This document shows, one piece after another, positions 34,801-46,136 of a DNA stretch of 64,000 nucleotides; positions within the stretch are counted from its first letter, which is position 1; each line of letters starts with the position of its first letter. The DNA comes from Raphanus sativus. Lineage: Eukaryota > Streptophyta > Magnoliopsida > Brassicales > Brassicaceae. Under the pieces are notes generated by a model. That model did not search any database. It was given only the letters and a program-made list of their open reading frames with translations, and was not told the DNA's origin. The DNA lies in contig NC_079514.1 in the NCBI RefSeq assembly GCF_000801105.2, positions 1,240,001 through 1,304,000 of the forward strand, in the 5' to 3' direction. The translations under genes and the position numbers were made by a program.

Positions 34801-37333
34801 TCATGCCAAGTATTTTGTAAACTTCTGGTTTACTCTATATATATCTTCATTACACTAATCTTTGTGTAGTACAATATATAAGAGGATGTAGATACTTTTT
34901 CTAAAATGGTTTTACTGCCTTGAGAAATATTTTTGGAAGTGAATTCCTCTGCTTAGTATCTAAACATAACTTGTCTCAAAATTTCATAGATTTACTTTGA
35001 GAAAGATTCATCAATCTAACTTTTAGTGTAAACATAATCTTCTGGATGTTTCACTTATTATAAAATATGAGATTCTTTAACTCTTCCCCTCGAGATGATA
35101 TCACTACAGGTTTATCAATCTCGATTGAATCTCATATTAGAATCAACAAGATGCCTTACATGGGCCATGTACTCTTTCTTAGATCCTTCTTACTTTTGAG
35201 ACTTATAAGAATATAATACATTAAGGATTTTAAATTGCATTCTTATGTGCAATAATATTATGTACTCTTCAGGAGCATTCATATATATCCTCTTCTTGAA
35301 CTTTCTACAAGCTTTATACTACTTGTATTGTACTCACAATAATTTTCTTTCATCTTTATCTATTCTTTATTACCATCTTTATTTTCTCAACTTCAAGTGA
35401 GAATTTGAGTTCTAAAAAGAAACTCATTGGTCTTGACCTTATTTATATCCACATTCACGTCTACAACCACTTCTATGATCACTTTCTTGACCAATACTAT
35501 TTTGTGGATTTTTTTTTTCAATGTCATATTTCTCTTCAGGAGAATGGTTCATAATCAATTAGACGTGATTATATCAATAGCTCATTATTTTTATCAGTCT
35601 CAAAGAGACAAAATATAATATAAACTTTTTTAATTTCTTTTCTCAATCATATGTCTACTGGACACATTGTTTGTGTAAAAGTTTCTTCGAGAAATTTTAC
35701 TTTTAAACTTAACATCTAATATAGTTGAGATTTATTTACAGACTTCAGGTCTTGTAAAATGCATAATGAGCTTTAGGTAATCACATTCAGGTGATAATAC
35801 CTTTTTAGATTATTTTCCAAGACGTATGGATCTTTTAAGGTCAAACCTTAAACTTAATACTCTTATATATACAATGATAATAAAATATAACATATGTATA
35901 TCAGTATATATATCAGATTATATTACTATTAACATTTTACTATGAGTGATAAATCCTATTCATCCTTCTTTTTTTTTGTTTACTATTATAACATTTATTA
36001 AATCGTACTATCATACTATTAATCATCTTTATATTGATTACTTTTCAATCAATTTTCTAAACAAAAAAAAATATATATACATATATATATATAGCAGATG
36101 TCATGTGCAAATTAATACATCTAATCAAATTTAATAACATGAATGTATACTGAGCATGATCAATAGAACTTATCTCAACGAGGATGACATGAATTGGAGA
36201 TTGTAGACCTGACATATTAGAAACACTTCATGTTTCGCAAGTGGTTAGAATCGCGTCTAAAATTTTGTCTTTCACAAAAACATATATAATCCTGAATCAT
36301 TAAAATAAATTGCTCATGGAAACATGGCTGTTATGTTAGTGAACATTAATATTTAATATCAATCATAACACTAACTTGATAGAACAATACAACCACTCGT
36401 TTGATAATTTAAAGCAATAAAAAATAACCCATAAAGCATGTTTTATCAAAACATATTAAGAGAATGAAACATGTATCAATATTTCGTATGCAGTAATCGT
36501 AATAACGAGTACGTTTGAATAAGCATATGCGTTCTAGCATCACGATGATAAACTATATATCCATCTACAATTATATTCTTAGTAAAAGCAAGATAGACAT
36601 AACCAATGACTTATCAAACTAATTCAGACTAGTGATTTGCCAAACCAAAAAGAAAAATACCATATCAGTAGATTCGTTCAGCAATTAAAGTCACACTTAT
36701 AAACTTAAACAATTCTAATATGTAATAATTCCAATATGTAATAATACAGTCCTTATACACGTTTCTATATAATCCTTATACCTTTTTTTTTTTCTTCATA
36801 CGAAGACCTTTAAATCCAATATGTAATAATTCTTAAACAGAACATGCCCTCAACTATAAAATAATATTACACATACGGTGAGTCACAAACAAATAGTATT
36901 ATATGCAATCAGTCAGATTCAACTTAACGTGATGTATTCTATGCATATTAAATATAATTTCAAACGTATGGCTAATATAAAATAAGCATATATATTCAAC
37001 TGAAGTTGAATCAGTCGTGAGATAGGTCTTATAAAAGCCATAAGCATATAAAGATGTTAACCCAATAATGAGATCAACAATAAACGAGTGATGCAACAAC
37101 ATATATAAGCAATTATAAACTTAAAGTAAATCACTAAATAGCACTGTGCAGTAAAAATATTAAAATCATTCATACGAACATATATGAACGTAATCATTAT
37201 GAAATTGAGCATCAGCTTATAAGTTGACATGATCGCATCAAAGATCGGACGATTTATTACCTCGGATGAGGGAGAATCGATGTCATCGACTAAAGCTTCA
37301 TTAACTCAATATTAGAGATTCGTGCTGATAACG

Positions 37334-37507
37334 TGTTATAAAGTAAAGAAAGAAAAGACAAGAGAAGAGAGGAATTGGTGTATCTTATTCCATGAATAAT
37401 GATCTCCTTATATATGATACAATAGCTTGGAGACAAAGCTTAACTTGGAGTGGGGAACAAGTATATCTAGGACTTTCCATATGGACATCACTACAATATT
37501 TATAACA
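37334..37507 (-). repeat. Copia LTR (right; 5' LTR of the element)
   Basis: 173 of 174 positions are identical to the left LTR. It is followed by the target duplication GGTTT. Confidence 0.97.
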
Positions 37508-37734
37508 GGTTTAACCTTGTTGCTGTGATTGTTTGTAACCATAAAGGGAGGAAAAAATATATCTTTGTCTGTAATGCAATACATGTTGTAACTTGTTAGT
37601 TTTTAATGGACAAACAAAAATACTAAAAGAATTGGATGATTTCATGAGAGCAAAGTTATAGGGTAAATCTGTATGTCCTCATTTAGAGGTATTCACATTT
37701 CGTTTTGCACAAAAAAATTTGTAGGCTCAATGAC

Positions 37735-38057
37735 CTAAAGAATGTTAAGAATTGAAACTCTGTATTTGATCAAGGACCCAAATTCTTGAGTACTTTTTGG
37801 AATGACTTCTTGAGAGACTTTCTTGTGGCTAAGTATTTCTTGACCTCTGGGGATAGATCTCCACGCTTTCTTCGTAGAATAGATTGGATATCTTTGAGAC
37901 CTTCTTTCATATGTGACAAAGCGTCCTTGGCGACGTTGCACAAATCCAAGATCATGAGGGATCCATCAATAAGCTTCTCGATCTGATCTTGAGATAAAGC
38001 CTGGTTGGTGATAGATAGTCGAATCATCTTGTCAAGAGAATCATACAAATCTTGAAG
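37735..38057 (-). pseudogene. DUF241 pseudogene, internally deleted
   Basis: The minus strand reads LQDLYDSLDKMIRLSITNQ onward through the conserved LRRKRGDLS region, almost identical to the intact gene at 42107-42880. At KNLG the central-to-C-terminal part (about 75 residues) is missing. The frame then shifts and only the last dozen codons (LIKYRVSILNIL) remain. Homology on the N-terminal side ends abruptly at 38057, losing about 60 residues. Confidence 0.88.
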
Positions 38058-38760
38058 CAAATATGATTGGATTATACGCCTTAGAGAAATGAAGGCATGC
38101 TTGATCCAAATATGTTTGATTCTTGGCATTGTAGAACTTCCATGTGGAGGAGAAGCTTTTTCCTTCACTGTAAAGAATAAACCTCTGACATATCTCAACA
38201 TTCTAAATCAGCCATTATTCATTCTAATTCAAAAAGCTTATAAAAATAGTATTTATTCATCACTAATCTTCATTGATTTTGTTAGTTATCAACATTGATT
38301 GATGAAAGTAGTTTTCTCAAGAGCGCGCATTCACCATTCTTTGAGTTATATATCATGATAATTACTTGAACTGTTTGTTTAACTTTCAATTTCACTTCTC
38401 TCGCTTCAGTTCTTGATTACACAAATATGTTTTACCGAAATTTGGATTATTCATGAACCTTGGTTAGAGAAATTTGATAAGACCAAACAAAATAGACACA
38501 CCAATAGTTATCATTATTGATTTAAGTACTTTCCATGCTCATTTCATTTACTTTCTTCATTAAGACTCTTTCTCATTTTTGATATTAGTTAGTGTAGTTT
38601 TCATTACATCATTTTCATTCTATGAATCTAGTTTACATAACAAAATTTATTTAGATTGGTAGATCTTTTTATAGTTAGTTGGGGTGCTTCCATATAACAT
38701 TTGTGACAAGCCGTCAGAAATCACTTTTATTAAACTAATTTTCATAGTTAGTTTAGGTAT
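38058..38760. other. Intergenic, nothing recognised
   Basis: AT-rich sequence upstream of the DUF241 pseudogene. Confidence 0.4.
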
Positions 38761-38763
38761 TTA

Positions 38764-39604
38764 AGGGGAGTTATTGGAATCACAATTTGGAAGGAGTTTA
38801 GTGATTTTAAAAGTTGACAGATTTTTAAAAGTTAAGTAGAGTTGACAAATTTTTATCAAATACTTTGTATTGATTTCAACAGATTTTATTAATTATCATG
38901 GATTTTCAAAATATTTCTCGTTATAAGGCAATGTATATAATCTCTCTAGAACTTTTTCAAAAATAAAATCCGAAAAAACCATATATATATAAACATCAAT
39001 TGATACAATGATACACATTTCTCATTTTCCTTATGTTTGGTGAGTTCTTGTTCTTATTGGTTTTCTTGTGATAATAACTAGTCTTGTTTTCTTTGACTTT
39101 TTGTGATTTTTTCGAAACACTATTCTAGTTATCGTATGAGTTATATTTCTTCACCATTATTAAATCAAACAGTTGTTTTGTCAAATATGAAACTATAAAA
39201 AATATAATGAATTACAGATCATGTGAGTTTGGTTGCTTCACCATTATTGAGTTTGGTTTAGTGTTTTTACGTAGATAAATATTCAATATGTGTATGTTTT
39301 TTTTACTTCACAGATTTCAGAAATCTTATGAATATAGGTGATATTTTCAAAATCTAGTCTCATAAGTAAAAATATAAGGAATCCACTTTCCAATAACAAT
39401 AGAATTTAACGGAATAGTAAAATCCATAATAACTAAACTTTATGAATAACAAAAGATTTGAGTGGAATTTAGAAATCATCAAACCAATAACAATAGATTT
39501 TGGTAAGACTTTTAAAATCTATAAACCAATAATAGTGGATTCTCAAAAATTTTAAAACTTTTGTAGAATTCTTAAACCAATAACCCCCCCCCCCCCCCCC
39601 CCTC
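38764..39604. mobile_element. PIF/Harbinger (Tourist-like) MITE candidate with poly-C run in one end
   Basis: The left end AGGGGAGTTATTGG faces a right end that reads ccaataac followed by 19 C and tc, flanked by TTA at 38761-38763 and 39605-39607. Subterminal regions share aaaaccaataa / ttattgg words in both directions. G-rich ends with a 3-bp TTA duplication suggest PIF/Harbinger. No transposase. Confidence 0.5.
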
Positions 39605-40231
39605 TTAGTGACAAATCATTCTAACTAGATATTTTCCATGATATATAACATTACCGAATCGTTCTGACAAATGCTTTACCAAAAGGAAATTTGTTGTGAT
39701 TACTAAGAAATATACTTTGAATGTTTTGTAATGAGTTGGAGAAACATAGATAAAAATTCTTTCTCTTAGTTATGTTTTGTAAACATATTGACTGGGTATG
39801 TTAATGTAACCATAGAGTGACGAAAAAGTCATATTTGTTTGTAATGCAATACATGTGAGTTTTGTGTTCTGATTAACCATCAAGAACCTAACCTTAATTT
39901 ATGAATGGAAAGAATAATATATACTTGGTCTCTGTTTTAAGCTTTTCATATTCAGTTTTACATATTTTATTTCACCTTAATTAATACATTTAGCCATTGT
40001 TTAACAAAATAAATAATGTAGTAAAATTTTCTTATTATAACCTTTTTGTAAATGTGGATGATTTGTTTCTGTTTGTTTGATTGTGTATATTTGTAGCTTA
40101 ATGTATGGTAAGAACATAAAGGTAAAAAATAATAGGATGGTAATAAAAGCAAAGTTATGAGTAAAATTTGTATATTCTCATTTAGAGCTATTCACATTTC
40201 CTTTTGTACAAAATTTTGTAGGCTTAGTGAC
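39605..40231. other. Intergenic, 3' of the DUF241 gene
   Basis: AT-rich. The last 150 bases (gtatattctcatttagag...gcttagtgacctag) resemble the sequence next to 37680-37735, so the DUF241 duplications included 3' flanks. Confidence 0.6.
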
Positions 40232-40984
40232 CTAGAGGATGTTAAGAATTGAAACTCTATATTTGATCAAAGACTTTGAGAGTGATTCAAGTCCATCTTC
40301 AAGATCTTGAATACATGACTCTAATATCTGCACATCCTCAATCTTTAATGATTTTTCAGATTGAAACTTCAGATTCACCACTGTGAATTCATTTGCTTCT
40401 CCTTCAAATGGAACTCTGTTCTGGTTCATCAGCTTTGTGACCAAAGACCATTTGGCACAACCCTTTGATCCAGACATGATGCTAAACAGAGACTGAAACA
40501 GAGCAATTGTTACAGCTTCTGCTTCTCCAAATACATCTAATGACTCTTTGTTTTGGCAGACTTTTAAACTCTTGACTACTTTTTGGAATGATTTCTTCAG
40601 AGTCTTTCTTGAGGATAAGTATTTCTTGACCTCGCTTGACAGATCTCCACGTTTTCTTCGTAGAATTGATTGGATCTCCATGAGAACTTCTTTCATATGT
40701 GACAAAGCGTCGTTGGAAACATTGCATAGATCTAAGATCTTGAGGGATCCATCAAGAAGCTTCTCAATTTGTTCTTGAGATAAAGCCTGGTTGGTGATAG
40801 ATAGGCGAATCATCTTTTCAAGAGAATCATGTAAATCTTGAAGGTTGCTAAGTGTTTGGCAAATAGAAGAACTTGAAGCTGCTTCAGAAGATCTCAGCCT
40901 TGTCAACTGCTCATCCACATGAACGGCTTGAGGGTGTTGTCTTGAAGGGTAACTGTTAGAGCGAACATGGAAGGAGACTGCCAT
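40232..40984 (-). CDS. DUF241 family protein (At4g35200/35210-like), 250 aa
   Basis: Intact single-exon gene starting MAVSFHVRSNSYPSRQHP. The body is predicted to be almost wholly helical with coiled-coil character. Conserved family blocks are visible: LDGSLKILDLCN, ILRRKRGDLSSEVKKYLSSRK, ALFQSLFSIMSG..CAKWSLV and IQDLEDGLESLSKSLIKYRVSILNIL at the C-terminus. A TATATAAG box lies on the minus strand at about 41050-41043, some 60 bp upstream of the ATG. DUF241 (PF03087) proteins are plant-specific with no established biochemical activity. The gene is one of a cluster of two intact and two broken copies here, consistent with repeated local duplication. Confidence 0.92.
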   Translation of the reverse strand: MAVSFHVRSNSYPSRQHPQAVHVDEQLTRLRSSEAASSSSICQTLSNLQDLHDSLEKMIRLSITNQALSQEQIEKLLDGSLKILDLCNVSNDALSHMKEVLMEIQSILRRKRGDLSSEVKKYLSSRKTLKKSFQKVVKSLKVCQNKESLDVFGEAEAVTIALFQSLFSIMSGSKGCAKWSLVTKLMNQNRVPFEGEANEFTVVNLKFQSEKSLKIEDVQILESCIQDLEDGLESLSKSLIKYRVSILNIL

Positions 40985-42106
40985 TTTGTGTTAGAGAGCT
41001 GAAAGATGTTTTGTTCTGCCTCCATTAGATATCTTGTCAAAGCTTATATACACCCTTGATTGATGGAAGACATGGTCTGTGACAGCGATGATTATGAAAT
41101 GTCTCACTAATGCAACCAGCAACAGTATTAATAATCCAAAAAGATATGATTCAGATTTATTCACATGGATTATCTTATAAAATAATGTTGTTGCGGTAAC
41201 GATTCTGCATCTTATTGGTTTAGGTGCATGCAAAACCAGCAAGGCATGTCTGGCTGAATAATATGATATCAGCACAACTCGTGGATGCAATCATGTACAC
41301 CATCTTAGTTATCTGAACTATTTGCTGGTTAATGCAGATATTGTCTGCAAACTACTTTGCAAGATTTGATTTCTCCTAATTTTAAAATGCTAATGACACG
41401 AAGTGGAATATATGATATATCCATGAATGGTTCTGTTACAAACCATGCTGGATTTTTCCCTTTAAACAAAGACAAAAAAATGCAGGGTAACCTCGTGCAC
41501 GTTCAATTATTTTATTATGGTTATTTATTTGGGAAGCTAGAAGGAAGGAGGCTTAAGACTTTACACCTTTAGTACTTGATCAAGACTTTGATTTTACTTC
41601 CAGTCAAAGTCCACAAGAACAGGTTTACACTTGGGTTAAAAGTTAAAACTAACGAACCAAAACAGAGAAACAATACTAGACCGAGCAAAACAGAGTACGT
41701 ATAAATAAACAGATTTTTTTCAAAAAAAATTTAACATAACGAACATTTTGTATTAATGTAAAGTACTTATGAGGGCACACTTGAATTGATCTGATGGAAA
41801 TTCTCTGATACTAGGTGAAGCCTTACTCAAGGTGTGTAGAAGTGTCAGTTATATTGAGGAGCTTTTGTGTATTTTATTAATAGAACATGAATATCATTTT
41901 CGTATGTTATGTTTCTTACGAAGAAAGTAATAACTACCAAGTCCTATGGGTCTGGTCACGCTTAGTGATTAGTGGGGTTAACTCCTGAGAAGATGGACAA
42001 GACTAGCAAAGATTATATGGACAAAGAAAACTGTTTGTTTCTAATTCTCATTTTGCAGATATATTAACATTTCCATTTCTTTACAAAACTTTATAGGGGC
42101 AATGAC
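40985..42106. other. Spacer between the DUF241 genes
   Basis: Promoter of the 40232-40984 gene plus AT-rich DNA. No further gene was seen. Confidence 0.5.
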
Positions 42107-42880
42107 CTAAAAGATATTAAGAAGTGAGACTCTGTATTTGATCAAAGACTTTGAGAGTGATTCGATTCCATCTTCAAGATCTTGAATGCACGACTCCAGC
42201 ATCTGCACATCTTCCATCTTTAACGACTTCCCGGATTGAAGCACAGAATCCACTCTTGTGAAGTCATTTGTGCCAGCTTCACATGTATCTTTGTTCTGGC
42301 TCATAATCTTTGAGACCAGTGACCATTTTCCACAAGCCTTTGATCCGGACATGAAGCTAAACAGAGATTCAAACAGAGCAATTGTTGCTCCTTCTGTTTC
42401 TCCAAACACAACCAACGATTTATCGGTGCTCTCTTTGTTCTGTCCCACTCTCAAGTTCTTGAGTACTTTTTGGAATGACTTCTTGAGAGACTTTCTTGTG
42501 GCTAAGTATTTCTTGACCTCTGCGGATAGATCTCCACGCTTTCTTCGCACAATAGATTGGATATCTTTGAGACCTTCTTTCATCTGTGACAAAGCGTCCT
42601 TGGCGACGTTGCACAAATCCAAGATCATGAGGGATCCATCGATAAGCTTCTCGATCTGATCTTGAGATAAAGCATGGTTGGTGATAGATAGTCGAATCAT
42701 CTTGTCAAGAGAATCATACAAATCTTGAAGGTTGCTTAGTCTTTGGTAAATAGAAGAGCTGGAAGATGAAGAAACTGCCTCGGAAGATTTCAATCTTGTC
42801 AACTGCTCATCGACATAAGCAGCTTGTGGGTGTTGTAAAGATGGGACGCTGTTAGAACGAGCATGAAAAGAAACAGCCAT
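42107..42880 (-). CDS. DUF241 family protein, 257 aa
   Basis: Intact single-exon gene. The frame is open to 42985, but the methionine at 42880 (MAVSFHARSNSVPSLQHP) aligns with the start of the neighbouring paralogue and follows a TATATATG box near 42977-42968, so it is taken as the start. It carries the same blocks as its paralogue (LIDGSLMILDLCN, RRKRGDLSAEVKKYLATRK, ALFESLFSFMSG..CGKWSLV, SLIKYRVSLLNIF). It is closer to the broken copy at 37735-38057 than to the gene at 40232-40984, so it or a near relative is the parent of that copy. Function is unknown. Confidence 0.92.
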   Translation of the reverse strand: MAVSFHARSNSVPSLQHPQAAYVDEQLTRLKSSEAVSSSSSSSIYQRLSNLQDLYDSLDKMIRLSITNHALSQDQIEKLIDGSLMILDLCNVAKDALSQMKEGLKDIQSIVRRKRGDLSAEVKKYLATRKSLKKSFQKVLKNLRVGQNKESTDKSLVVFGETEGATIALFESLFSFMSGSKACGKWSLVSKIMSQNKDTCEAGTNDFTRVDSVLQSGKSLKMEDVQMLESCIQDLEDGIESLSKSLIKYRVSLLNIF

Positions 42881-43462
42881 ATTTTTTTTGCTTTGAGCTT
42901 TCTTTCTCTGCTTTGAGATGATGAAAATACTTTGGTGTTTGTTCTGTTTTTGATTGGCTCTCTGGTCAATACATATATACAACACTAAGGAAGAGAGTCA
43001 TGAGGAATCTTTAGGTAGTTCAAATCTTGAATTCTGATTTGATCACATGAAACTGGTATTTTATAAAAAGATTGTAATGCAAAGCCAGCATAGCTTGTCT
43101 CATTCATGCATATGGTAACAGCACCACTCGCGGATACATTCAGCTTATATTAATCTTTTTGAAGGTTGGTGAAAATCTTGTCTGCCTCCTATACTACAGA
43201 ATTTGATCTCTTTCAAGTATTTTTAAAGCTCTTATAGTTGTGTCATGAACTGTAATGTGCTAATATTTATTGGTTGAAAATGAGGTTTTGAGAGTTAATA
43301 TATGCATGAATGGTGCTGGTATCATCATCTCCAAGAAGACAAGCTTACTGGATTTGTCTTTTAAACAAAGTCAATAAAGTAAAGAAGATCCACTCGTGCA
43401 ATGCATAAACATTGCTAATAATAACAATGAAATGCCTGAGGTCTTTTATATATATGAATGGA

Positions 43463-43710
43463 CATGAATGCAGAAGATGTGCCAGCTCACTCGACGTTTC
43501 ATTCGTTGTAAAAAAAGACAAATTCTGCTAGTTAAATTGGGCTCAGGAATATCATTTTGGGCCGCATTCTTGTTAGTTAAATTGGGCTATTGTTCGACGG
43601 TATTGGGTTTGGAGTTCTAAGTGTTAGTTTGGCAAAGCTATGGCCTATGGGTTTGAAGACAAAAAAACAATCGTTTTCGATTTGTAACGAAGAACGAGAA
43701 TAGACCAAGC
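43463..43710. repeat. Duplicated block also present at 25449-25660
   Basis: Shares ttagttaaattgggct twice and ggtattgggtttggagttct with the other copy. It has an extra insert of about 27 bp (gaagacaaaaaaacaatcg...) relative to it. Confidence 0.85.
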
Positions 43711-44071
43711 TAACTAACCAACCAATTTTCTTTATAAACACATATAACATACAGATGCGACGGCTTAGAAGTGTTGATCTAAAGACATGCCTTGTGAGTT
43801 GTGAGATAAAGGAACTAGAATCAGTAGACACAAACCCTAATTTATGTTTGACTTCATCGGAAGTTGCAGTATTCTCGCAGAAGCGCTCATGACAACATTT
43901 GTTTTCCCAAAATTTTCATTATTTTTTGGATAACATATAAACATTTGTTTTAGAATGTAGTTGGTGTGATGCGATATAGCCATACTTGTGTCCACTAAGG
44001 ACCACTTTACTTGTCGGCTACTTATTGCTGCCTTTGGATTTTGGCTCCACGTAGTAAAGTGCCAACAACCG

Positions 44072-44158
44072 CTAGTTGTATTGTTTTATTCTCTCTTTTT
44101 TGCATCAAACACTAGTTGTATTGTTTTTTATTTTTGAGAAAACACTAGTTGTATTGTT
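44072..44158 (-). mobile_element. Two nested micro-retroposon scars
   Basis: ctagttgtattgtt(t) occurs at 44072-44086, 44112-44126 and 44145-44158. On the minus strand the inserts between copies read tgtttgatgc plus A run, and ttctc plus A run. Three copies of one target word imply two successive insertions at the same site. Confidence 0.55.
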
Positions 44159-45023
44159 GTTAAATTGATATTTCATTTAAAAAACTCTTCTTCTTTTTAG
44201 AAGAAAAGTGACGAGTCAAAAGTACTTCCAACTAGTATATCGACCGAAATATAATTTTTTTGTAATGCCAAAGCTGACTTACTCGATCAGACTTGACGCA
44301 CAATACATCGCAAACCAATCTTGTCTTTGACTTGAGCTTTTTTTCTTTTTTTTATCAACTAATATTTGACTTGAGCTTAGCCATCCAAAATTAGATGAAA
44401 CCATTTGTATCACGAATCCAAATCTATAACAGAGAAATAAGGTTATAATAGTAATTGATATTTGAAAATGACTAACTATTACAAAATGCGTATCATTACA
44501 AAATGCGTCTGCCTAACTTTGTTTTAAAAACAAATAAAATTAGTTAAGTATAAATAACTAACATTTATTTGTTTAGCTGAATCTATTTAGTCACGTCGTT
44601 ACCAAGCTTAACTTTATTTTAACTTTAACATGTATGGCCCGTCGTATAAAAGCAACTCGAACTGTTACCATCTCCGACTATTGGACCGAAAACAATTGGG
44701 TCAACGTGTGCTAAACATTAAAATCATGTAATCAAAGAACCAATGAAGGAAATTGGGGTGAATATTAACACGCGTGTTTGACTAAAAGGTCCAAAATAAC
44801 CAAAGAGCAAACAAATTTCAATTGGACAATGAACACAATCTCACGCAAACCAGCTTGGAAGCTTTTGCACCCGACCAGACCAGACCCACTTGAGTTATAA
44901 AGCCACCACCCAAAAAAATCAGAAGACTTCGATTTTTATACACGTGGGTCTCGCTTTTGGGTATTTGAAAGTGACATAACTGAATACGTCATTATGTTCA
45001 CGTCATATCTTATCACTCCCAAT

Positions 45024-45184
45024 TAGGAGTGGGCAAAAAATCCAAACCGAACTGAACCAACCAAACCGAAGTTAAACCAAACCAAACCAAACCGTGCTTT
45101 TTATGTAATCCAATTGGTTCATGTTTTACTCAATCCGAACGGTTTGGTTTGGATTTAAACCGAACCAAACCGAACCAAACCGAT

Positions 45185-45229
<45 letters not shown>

Positions 45230-45648
45230 TTAACATATTGTAAATTTTAGTTAAAGTTTCGTTTTTCATTTTTTCATAACTTTCATATCTTTAAAAAAAA
45301 TTATAAATACAATTCAAATAATACTATTATATATAAAATCATGTAGCATAAGTTTTTATATTCTCACTCTATTGTTTATGAGTTAATTATTCTTTTAATA
45401 AAAGTATAAAACTGATGCCTTCATATTTTATAACCAACCCAAACTACACCGAACCAAACTAGACCATAATAATATAAACCGAACTAAATATAAACCAAAC
45501 CAAACTGAACCGAACCGAATTAAACCCAGACCGAACCCAAACCGAAGCTACTTTGGTTTTAATTGGTTTGAGTTTTATAGAACCCAAATTACCCAAACCA
45601 AACCGAACCCAAACCAAACCCGAAACTAAACCGAAATGCCCACCCCTA
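45024..45648. mobile_element. hAT-type MITE in the LHT7 upstream region
   Basis: Ends TAGGAGTGGGCA and TGCCCACCCCTA are inverted repeats with one mismatch, flanked by a perfect 8-bp duplication ctcccaat (45016-45023, 45649-45656). Both subterminal regions are packed with aaccaaaccg/aaccgaacc words in inverted arrangement, with a (TA)n run (45191-45226) in the middle. It lies about 490 bp upstream of the LHT7 ATG and is absent from the other copy. Confidence 0.9.
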
Positions 45649-46013
45649 CTCCCAATGTTTTTTTTTCTTTTGAACAAACACTCCCAATGTTTATAATTGA
45701 TTTCTTGCTTCAAACTAGTTCACAGTCAAGTACTCAACATATTGTATATAATTATGATGAATTAATGATAATGTGCTATCAATTATATATCATGTTCACC
45801 AATACTTTTTGGGTATTCTTGATTTTATTTTATTTTATTTGATAGAGTTCGACCTAAGAAAAATATATACAATAATAAAATGTATTTAAGAGTTCTTTTT
45901 TGCTAAAATATAAATGTACTTTAAGAGTTACGAAATTTTAAAAGACCTCTATAAAATACCCCCAAGTAAATTTAATAACGCAGCTTCCCAATTACGCACG
46001 TTCCCGATAATTT

Positions 46014-46022
46014 GACTATATA
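46014..46022 (+). promoter_or_regulatory. TATA element of LHT7
   Basis: gactatataatcc about 120 bp upstream of the ATG, followed by a leader with (GA)n/(CA)n repeats at 46085-46113. It is identical in the truncated copy (near 23991). Confidence 0.55.
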
Positions 46023-46136
46023 ATCCAGTGAATGGAGAGGAAGACAGCATAACTCATTCAATTTGTGGCTGTACGTTGAATCCTCGAGAGAGAGAGACAC
46101 ACACACACACACAAAGGGTTTTAAATCTTTTATACA

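Larger units (their letters stand above)
31643..37507 (-). mobile_element. Ty1/copia LTR retrotransposon, complete ends, coding region decayed
   Basis: Two 174-bp LTRs (TG...CA) bracket 5.5 kb and are flanked by a 5-bp target duplication GGTTT (31638-31642 and 37508-37512). The element reads on the minus strand. A purine tract aaggggaag lies just inside the left LTR, and a putative primer site (ttatcagcacgaatct) just inside the right LTR. Minus-strand translation shows copia pol pieces in the right order: an integrase-side stretch with YVGYESP near 34310-34370, VTKSHIP near 34070-34090, and the start of reverse transcriptase (NDWPNHKE..., VFGPVV) near 33590-33700. Stops and frameshifts interrupt the frame throughout, so no functional protein can be made. 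Confidence 0.95.
42881..44250. other. Region between DUF241 and the LHT7 duplication
   Basis: Holds the DUF241 promoter, a block (43463-43710) shared with 25449-25660, and a three-copy 14-15 bp repeat with T-rich inserts (44072-44158). Confidence 0.6.

Noticed and set aside
42881..42985. Longer start for the 42107 DUF241 gene
   Set aside because: The extra 35 residues overlap the TATA region, and the paralogue at 40232-40984 begins at the MAVSFH methionine.
45040..45640. Telomere-like or centromere-like AAACCG arrays
   Set aside because: The words vary (aaccaaaccg, aaccgaacc), do not form (TTTAGGG)n, occur in both orientations and lie inside a hAT element with perfect target repeats.
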